Assembly: GCA_964590395.1 (NCBI GenBank)
Contig: CAZPVT010000032.1
Span: 1 to 64,000 of the forward strand
DNA length: 64,000 bases
Direction: 5' to 3'
Source: JAOABP01 sp964590395
Lineage (GTDB): Bacteria > Hydrothermota > Tepidihabitantia > Tepidihabitantales > Tepidihabitantaceae
The notes under the pieces were generated by a model. It was not told the origin of the DNA. It worked only from the letters and a program-made list of their open reading frames with translations, and ran no database searches. Shown in pieces: positions 58,971 through 64,000 of the stretch. The position numbers and the translations under genes are program-made. How positions within the stretch are numbered: position 1 is the stretch's first letter; every line of letters begins with the position of its first letter.

Positions 58971-60046
58971 AATATCGACACCAAGCCCTTTGCCCAGCGT
59001 TCAAGGCGTCTTAATGCCATCAGCTTTTCTCCTCTTCCAATCCGCGCCTCTTTAATTCCCTTCTCAAGAAAAAATAACGAACGATCATAATCCTCCAGTT
59101 TTATCGGGTAAGGATAACCATCCTTACCACCGTGAGCAAAAGAATATGTCAAAGGATCGCGAAAAGAAGGTGGCGCGCCATAAATAACCTCGGCTAATAA
59201 CACTAACGCCCTGAGGGTTTTCGGCCCAACTCCACTCGTAAGCAGCAAATCAGCAAAATCAGTCGGCGGATTTTCATAGGTACTTAACAGAATCTTTCTC
59301 AAATATTCCGGCCTTATATCACCGGGGCATAAATGATGATGAGAAGGTAATTTGATCTTAACAAACTCACGAATAGTTGCCTCCGGATGCTGAGTAGCAA
59401 TTACTGTCGCCGCCTGACGTGCCCTCTCGGCTTCGTGCGCCACCATATTAAGCACTGAGCTTGAGGGTTCGCCCACGATCCCCTTATGTGGTTCAGTAAC
59501 AAAACTGTTCAATCCTACAGAAAACCAGTGATAGCGCCGCGCCCAGCGACTTACCGTGTTCATCCCCTGCTGTACAACCACCCACTCACCACACCGCGAA
59601 CCGATAAAGATATGGTGATATATCTGATAACCATCCTGGACCGCTGCTGAATCCACTTTGGCTACCAATCGGCTTATCTGTACTAAATGATTCCCGTCTA
59701 AACCGAACTTTTCTGCAAATAGTCGGATTTCATCCGGCGTCTGCCGCGAAGCGCGCCCCTTACCACCACAGACAAAAAAGCCTAAATCCGTCTCTTTTCC
59801 CCTGACTCCATCTTTTAAAGCCCCACAGACAACTGTGGTCAATCCCGATGAATGCCAGTCAAAACCGGCGATACAACCCAGACTCTGAAACCAAATCGGG
59901 TCCGAAAAACGACGTAGTAGTTCCTGAACCCCAAACTCTGATATCACCAATTCGGTAATTGCTAAAATCAACCGCATCATCCGCTCGAAGAGGCAGGTGG
60001 GGACATTTCCGTAATGCAAGGGCAAATCAACTATACCGCGCTGCAT
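58967..60046 (-). CDS. DUF763 family protein
   Basis: The product is 359 residues. The start GIVDLPLHYGNVPTCLFERM (cores DLPLHYG and LFERM) and the FAHGGKDGYPYPI block (about 310) are the DUF763 pattern, common in archaea and thermophilic bacteria. A helix-hairpin-helix-like stretch LLLTSGVGPKTLRALVLLAE (GVGPKTLRAL core, about 273-282) suggests nucleic-acid binding. No activity is established to my knowledge. It leads the operon DUF763 - RNA methylase - PUA protein. Confidence 0.88.
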   Translation of the reverse strand: MQRGIVDLPLHYGNVPTCLFERMMRLILAITELVISEFGVQELLRRFSDPIWFQSLGCIAGFDWHSSGLTTVVCGALKDGVRGKETDLGFFVCGGKGRASRQTPDEIRLFAEKFGLDGNHLVQISRLVAKVDSAAVQDGYQIYHHIFIGSRCGEWVVVQQGMNTVSRWARRYHWFSVGLNSFVTEPHKGIVGEPSSSVLNMVAHEAERARQAATVIATQHPEATIREFVKIKLPSHHHLCPGDIRPEYLRKILLSTYENPPTDFADLLLTSGVGPKTLRALVLLAEVIYGAPPSFRDPLTYSFAHGGKDGYPYPIKLEDYDRSLFFLEKGIKEARIGRGEKLMALRRLERWAKGLVSIL

Positions 60047-60052
60047 ACCTAA

Positions 60053-60080
60053 TTGTAATTAAGCAAATAGCAAAAATCAA
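60053..60080 (-). promoter_or_regulatory. Promoter of DUF763 operon (weaker match)
   Basis: Minus-strand TTGATT (60075-60080), 16-bp spacer, TTACAA (60053-60058). ATG 60046 follows after 6 nt. Confidence 0.45.
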
Positions 60081-60102
60081 ACACCATTTAAGAAATGTGA
60101 AG

Positions 60103-60934
60103 CTATTGTCGGCAACGGGCTTTAAATCGTGCCGGCTGTAATCCTAATTTTGACAATATCCTCTCAGCTCTATCTAAACCAACTCCCAGATCATCAATCT
60201 GATGGGCATCAGAACCGATAGTAAATACCTTTAAACCCATATTAACCGCCTGCGTAATGATCTCCTCTGAAGGATAAGGTTGCTCCTCTCCTCGACGCAA
60301 GGCAGATGTATTTATCTCGATACCCGTGGGAGTTTTAACAATAGCTTCGATCATCGACTTAACAAGCTGCTTAATTGCCATAATGAACTCTTCCCGCATT
60401 TCTGGATAGATGTATTTCCGCCAGATATCAAGATGAGCCAGACAGTCAAACAGACCGCACCCGGCTGCTGCCCGAACATATTCAAAATAACGACGGGCAA
60501 GATATTCACTACCTCGCGGCTTGAGTTGATTCCGAAAATCATCAAGTTCCTCCTTAGAAGTGATCGCAATGTGGTCAAGACAATGTACCGCGCCTAATAC
60601 AAAATCAAAGCGATGCTGATCCAGAAAATCAGCGATTTTGCCTTCCAAACCCATCTCATAACCGACTTCGACACCAATGCGAATCACCAGTTCAGGAAAC
60701 GCCCGGCGACTTTTTTTCTATTTCTTCAAAATAAAATTCGATCCAGTCAGATTCCACTGGCATTCTCTCTCCCGCAACACTTATCCATTCCTTTCCCGCC
60801 CGCGCTGGGTCTGGTTCATAATGCGTAGTAAAACACAACTCCCTTAATCCAATTTCCATTGCTTTTTGACAGAAATCGGCGATTGTCCCTTGCGCGTCCG
60901 GAGAATAATTCGGATGAATATGGTAGTCAATCAT
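60103..60934 (-). pseudogene. PHP-domain phosphatase (HisJ-like), single-base frameshift
   Basis: Two minus-strand ORFs together make one PHP phosphatase. The first part (60934 to about 60718) has DYHIHPNYSPD and CFTTHYEPD; the second (to 60103) has IRIGVEVGYE, GAVHCLD, CLAHLD and GSDAH, the metal ligands in order. The frames part at a run of seven A (plus-strand T7, 60711-60717). Removing one A gives EKSRRAFPELVIRIG and a 276-residue protein, the normal HisJ length. It may be a histidinol-phosphatase or another PHP phosphoesterase. No his gene is nearby. Confidence 0.82.
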
Positions 60935-60936
60935 AA

Positions 60937-62508
60937 TCAACCTCTCGTCTCAACCTGTAAAGCAAAATCAGGAGTCCACCCCTGCTGATGTGTGAAACCG
61001 AATTTGGTGCCTAATCTAATATTTTTTATCATCCACCATCCCCAGACAAAACTCAGCCTTTGCGTGGTCTCGCGACAGCGATAACTGGCACCGAGTCGCA
61101 TTATCCCCGGTTCTGGCACCGACAGCACCAGATTACTACCACTGATATCTACCAGCGCTGCCGAGGCAAAAAAGTCTACCTTCTGTCCCGTAAATTTAAA
61201 ACTAATCCCAGCCATTCGACCTCGTCCCGGCGTATTTTCCAAGTACTCATCACTCAAATAGATTCGCGCCTGAAAACGGCGCCAATTCCCCCCCAATTCG
61301 ACCAGCGAGAACCGGGAATACGCCAACTCACCACGGAAGGATTTTCCAATAAGTACCATCATCTGGAATGATTTGATCCGATAACCTGTGCCCAACTGTA
61401 ATCGTCCCGGAATGGAATCGGTCAGATAATCATAACGGGTATTACCGTTAAAACGGATGAAAAAATTCCTTATCTTATAATCAAGCCAGCCCGCGAGCTC
61501 AGTCCGTTTCTCTCGGCGACTGAGTGCATAAGACTTACCTGCAGGTGAAAAAAAACGCTCATTGTATACCGTTCCTGCTATTGCAGCATTTATCCCGACT
61601 TGGTTTACAGTTACGCCGCCGGAAACCGCAAACGACCCGGGGAAAGACCGGGTAATTTCCATTTCGGCTGACCGCCCCGAATTTTTTGTCCCTAAATAAA
61701 TACTCATAGCCGTTAAACTCTGACCGTTAAAGGAATTCCAAGTGTCGGCAGGAGCAAATCTATGAGTAAATCTTACGCACTGAAACGCTAATCCCGAAAC
61801 AAACAAAGGAGCAACTCGCCACTGAAATGAACTACCGGCAAGCAGCTGTCCCACTTGATGCTTCTCCAAAATTGCCACCGAATCACAATGCAAGCCAGAG
61901 AATTTTAGTCTTGCTACCGTTCCATCAGAATTCAAACTTGCATCTCGCATAGAATAACTGCCCAGCATACCAACTGAGTAGCGGCCAAAGTTAAAATCCA
62001 GCCGTAACCCCCGTAGGTTTCTACCCTCCTGGGCAGAACGCGGAAAGTGGTTACTATCATTGCTCAATTCCCGAAAAACGATTCTGGAACGGTAATACGG
62101 ACTGGAAAATATCAATCCTCGACCAAAATGGAAGAGATAATCCCCAAAAGTAAAACGGTGATTACCCCACCAAAATGAAAAACCACCACCCCAAAAATCA
62201 GCCCAGTTTCCTTCGCCGCGGTCTTTTTCCAGAATAACCCAAGCGGTGCGTCTCGACTGCCTCAGATTTGCCCGGATGAAACTGCGCCATTTATCTGCTG
62301 CCAATGGTGTTGACGACATCGATTCATTGTCCAATCGCCAGACCAGGTAATGTCTCATCGGGGGCAATAAATCGGCATTTGCCGACACCATCAAACTGTC
62401 TTCAACCGCCTCATAAACCTCTTCATCATCCGGTCCTACTTGAGTATCCGGGATCAAATCCAGCACCGGGAAGCCACTGATTAGCAAAAAACAAAACACT
62501 AACCCCAT
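60937..62508 (-). CDS. Outer-membrane beta-barrel protein (family often fused to HhH)
   Basis: The product is 523 residues with a signal peptide (about 1-17). Residues 90-140 (AWVILEKDRGEGNWADFWGG, then FTFGDYLFHFGRGLI; cores EKDRGE, GDYLFHFGRGL) recall a Bacteroidota/Gemmatimonadota barrel family whose members often carry N-terminal ComEA-like HhH domains; here no HhH is visible. The rest is alternating strands to the end. Function unknown. It overlaps the upstream PorV-like gene by 10 nt and the PHP gene starts at its stop. Confidence 0.7.
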   Translation of the reverse strand: MGLVFCFLLISGFPVLDLIPDTQVGPDDEEVYEAVEDSLMVSANADLLPPMRHYLVWRLDNESMSSTPLAADKWRSFIRANLRQSRRTAWVILEKDRGEGNWADFWGGGFSFWWGNHRFTFGDYLFHFGRGLIFSSPYYRSRIVFRELSNDSNHFPRSAQEGRNLRGLRLDFNFGRYSVGMLGSYSMRDASLNSDGTVARLKFSGLHCDSVAILEKHQVGQLLAGSSFQWRVAPLFVSGLAFQCVRFTHRFAPADTWNSFNGQSLTAMSIYLGTKNSGRSAEMEITRSFPGSFAVSGGVTVNQVGINAAIAGTVYNERFFSPAGKSYALSRREKRTELAGWLDYKIRNFFIRFNGNTRYDYLTDSIPGRLQLGTGYRIKSFQMMVLIGKSFRGELAYSRFSLVELGGNWRRFQARIYLSDEYLENTPGRGRMAGISFKFTGQKVDFFASAALVDISGSNLVLSVPEPGIMRLGASYRCRETTQRLSFVWGWWMIKNIRLGTKFGFTHQQGWTPDFALQVETRG

Positions 62509-63269
62509 CGGAAACTGATGCTGAAGATATGGGTATCACCGAGTTGGTGATGATACTGATAGCCATAATCCAAACTGAGCCCTGCCCAGTTAATTCCAAT
62601 TCCACCTCTGAAACACTGGGGAGATGTCTGATATCCACACCGAACCGCAATCTGGGGAAAAAGTTTAAACTCAACACCGGCAATTGCCCGCTCTGCGTCA
62701 TCTATCCTTTCAATATCAACTGCCAAAACCAGGGTTGATACTGGTTCCCAGCATACTCCAGCTTTGAATTTTGGCGCCAGTTCATCGCCATTCCGGAAAC
62801 GTGGAGAGTTCAAACGCTGGCCAGCGATACCTGCGCTCCATCGATTACTCTTCCATAATAGGCCCAAATCCACCACCGGCACAAGATCAAACACATATCC
62901 CCCCATATGTTGCAGACAGCCGTGGACACCAATACCAGCAGACAACTCGTTCAACACCCTACCACCCAATACCAAACTCATATTCCATTCCTGATAACTG
63001 CCGGTACCGGTCATAAACGAGCCTGCGCCAACATCTATCCTACTAACCGGGAAACATATTCCCACCATTCCGCTGTGCAACTCCCTTATACCGTACGGTA
63101 CAGTATATGCGACCGCCCCGCCAAACTTCGGACCATAACCTATTATCCCCGGATTTAAAACCAAACTATGTTTCCAGTCAACAACTGCTACACCAGCCCC
63201 CATACCACCGCTTCTGCCTACCGGCAAGAGAAATTCAAAAGCGGTTAGCAATAACCAAACAATTACCAC
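62499..63269 (-). CDS. PorV/UPF0164-like outer-membrane protein, short form
   Basis: The product is 256 residues from GTG 63269, with a signal peptide (about 1-18). GGMGAGVAVVDWKHSLVLNPG (cores GGMGAGVA and LVLNPG) is a reduced form of the PorV-type start, where an MG-x-A element precedes NPAG. A barrel follows and ends HIFSISFRWG with terminal aromatic strand. It is shorter than the other PorV-like proteins in the window. It may form a pair with the overlapping barrel gene. Confidence 0.68.
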   Translation of the reverse strand: MVIVWLLLTAFEFLLPVGRSGGMGAGVAVVDWKHSLVLNPGIIGYGPKFGGAVAYTVPYGIRELHSGMVGICFPVSRIDVGAGSFMTGTGSYQEWNMSLVLGGRVLNELSAGIGVHGCLQHMGGYVFDLVPVVDLGLLWKSNRWSAGIAGQRLNSPRFRNGDELAPKFKAGVCWEPVSTLVLAVDIERIDDAERAIAGVEFKLFPQIAVRCGYQTSPQCFRGGIGINWAGLSLDYGYQYHHQLGDTHIFSISFRWG

Positions 63270-63306
63270 TAGTCCACCGATTTATGTATAAGTTAGTGAT
63301 TTTAGT

Positions 63307-63657
63307 TTACTTGACCCAGTAAAGAAAACGTCCACAGTTAGGACAGGTCACCAACTCTGTCCGACAGCGGACAACTAATTCCGACGGCAAACGTACATAA
63401 CAACCGCCGCAAAATTCCTTGATCACCTGCACCACCACTCTTCCGCCATAGCGCTTCATTATCCGTTCATATTGAACCAGCACCCTGGGATCAATCTTTC
63501 TCGTCAGTTTTTCCCTCTCCTTCTCCGCGGTCTTAATAAACTGTTCAGAAGCTCTTAAGCTCTTAAAACCGACCTGGGGATATTTATCACTCTCAATATC
63601 CCTTAAGATATGATCAAATTCCTCCAGCGATCGCAGTGCCTCAATCTTGGGGTTCAT
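63307..63657 (-). CDS. Coiled-coil zinc-ribbon protein (zf-RING_7/DUF164-like)
   Basis: The product is 116 residues. The N-terminal half is helical and charged, a probable short coiled coil. The C-terminal half has CGGCYVRLP and CPNCGRFLYW, a C4 zinc ribbon in the layout of the pfam02591 family; other members have a longer coiled coil. Function unknown, possibly nucleic-acid or ribosome related. It overlaps the PTS IIA gene by 4 nt. Confidence 0.82.
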   Translation of the reverse strand: MNPKIEALRSLEEFDHILRDIESDKYPQVGFKSLRASEQFIKTAEKEREKLTRKIDPRVLVQYERIMKRYGGRVVVQVIKEFCGGCYVRLPSELVVRCRTELVTCPNCGRFLYWVK

Positions 63658-64000
63658 TTTATCCTTTCCTCCAGTACCCGGATCTGTTCTAAAAACTCCT
63701 CAGGGGTCTGGGCAGCAAATAACTGCTTGCGTTTGGTCAATTCTTGGCATACCAAGGCTATCCGTCCCAAAGTTATTAGATACTGATTACCCGGGTCTTG
63801 AGGTGGCGCCATCACCAAAAAAAACAGATGTACCGGCTTATTGTCAATGGCATCAAAGTCCACACCCTTAGTAGAACGTCCTACTGCAATTTCAAGTTTA
63901 TCAAGAAGTAGGGAACGCCCGTGGGGAATGGCAATCGCCTTGCCGATGCCTGTTGAACCCAGTTCTTCTCTTTTTAGTAGTGTCTGTAGTAGCATCTCAG
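63654..64000 (-). CDS. PTS EIIA type-2 (PtsN/fructose-like) protein, partial
   Basis: The visible part is 115 residues; the frame stays open to the window edge, so the N-terminal end lies outside. STGIGKAIAIPHGRS contains the phospho-accepting His, and VDFDAIDNKPVHLFFLVMAP (cores VDFDAID, VHLFFLV) followed by HLxxLxRIA-like text matches EIIA-Ntr/fructose domains. It takes phosphate from HPr and may regulate rather than transport. No other PTS gene is visible. Confidence 0.9.
   Translation of the reverse strand, partial: EMLLQTLLKREELGSTGIGKAIAIPHGRSLLLDKLEIAVGRSTKGVDFDAIDNKPVHLFFLVMAPPQDPGNQYLITLGRIALVCQELTKRKQLFAAQTPEEFLEQIRVLEERIK

Overview
The window looks like a chromosomal segment from a diderm (Gram-negative-type) bacterium of an uncultivated lineage, most likely candidate phylum WOR-3 (Stahlbacteria) or a near relative in the FCB neighbourhood. 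The outer membrane is implied by LpxB, an LptD-like protein, TonB/ExbB/ExbD, several beta-barrel proteins and PorV/UPF0164-like proteins. The two-gene glycine decarboxylase, FolE2 and DUF763 are common in thermophilic or deep-branching lineages. The lineage call is inference from gene content, because no rRNA gene is present. No rRNA, tRNA, CRISPR array, prophage or insertion sequence was seen. Coding density is very high and most genes sit in tight operons with 4-nt stop/start overlaps.

Layout. 1-4159 (+): glycine decarboxylase gcvPA (partial) and gcvPB with a Cys-rich DUF6485 gene between them, a small unknown gene and a GlmL/MutL-like ASKHA protein. 4140-5382 (-): Nudix hydrolase and RmlD-like reductase. 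5464-8503 (+): zinc-ribbon protein, EF-G and a degenerate GIY-YIG-like protein. 8535-13657 (-): a metalloprotease/propeller/barrel fusion, TruD, a half-size Gdt1 transporter and FabD. 13716-22584 (-): an eight-gene envelope operon (Ig/FlgD-like secreted protein, PorV-like/FlgD fusion, large TPR protein, ExbB, two ExbDs, TonB, Pal-like protein). 22691-25899: ComEC and a convergent PorV-like gene. 26081-36436 (+): an orphan EtfA with two Fe-S proteins, an SdhA-like flavoprotein and an acyl-CoA dehydrogenase, then PBP1A, a MagIII-like DNA glycosylase, LptD and Maf. 36428-43037: lipoprotein, GT-C-like membrane protein, and a minus-strand set (glutamine amidotransferase, FolE2, threonine-dehydrogenase-type SDR, RadC, DUF6125, PEBP). 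43103-49631: sugar ABC permeases, secreted alpha/beta hydrolase, XseAB, 3-hydroxyacyl-CoA dehydrogenase, NTF2-like lipoprotein. 49722-56256: PurQ, HcnA/HcnB-like pair, YfhO, UbiA-type DPPR synthase, LpxB. 56424-64000: frameshifted class II aldolase, TrmH-type methylase, a split NOL1/RsmF methylase plus PUA protein, DUF763, frameshifted PHP phosphatase, two outer-membrane proteins, a zinc-ribbon coiled-coil protein and a partial PTS IIA.

Three patterns stand out. (1) Promoters are strikingly uniform: a TTGAC(A/T)-like -35, a spacer of almost always exactly 16 bp and a TAnnnT-like -10. At about a dozen genes the start codon lies 3-10 nt after the -10 box, which predicts leaderless mRNAs; this corrects several start sites. 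(2) The ExbB-ExbD-ExbD-TonB-Pal-like operon joined to PorV-like and FlgD-like proteins resembles a composite Tol/TonB machine, and its second ExbD lacks the channel aspartate. (3) EtfA occurs without EtfB, next to a soluble fumarate-reductase-like pair and an acyl-CoA dehydrogenase.

Two genes (class II aldolase, PHP phosphatase) are broken by single-base changes at homopolymer runs. A GC-rich palindromic repeat occurs in two intergenic regions. All domain assignments were made by eye from translated sequence, without database searches.
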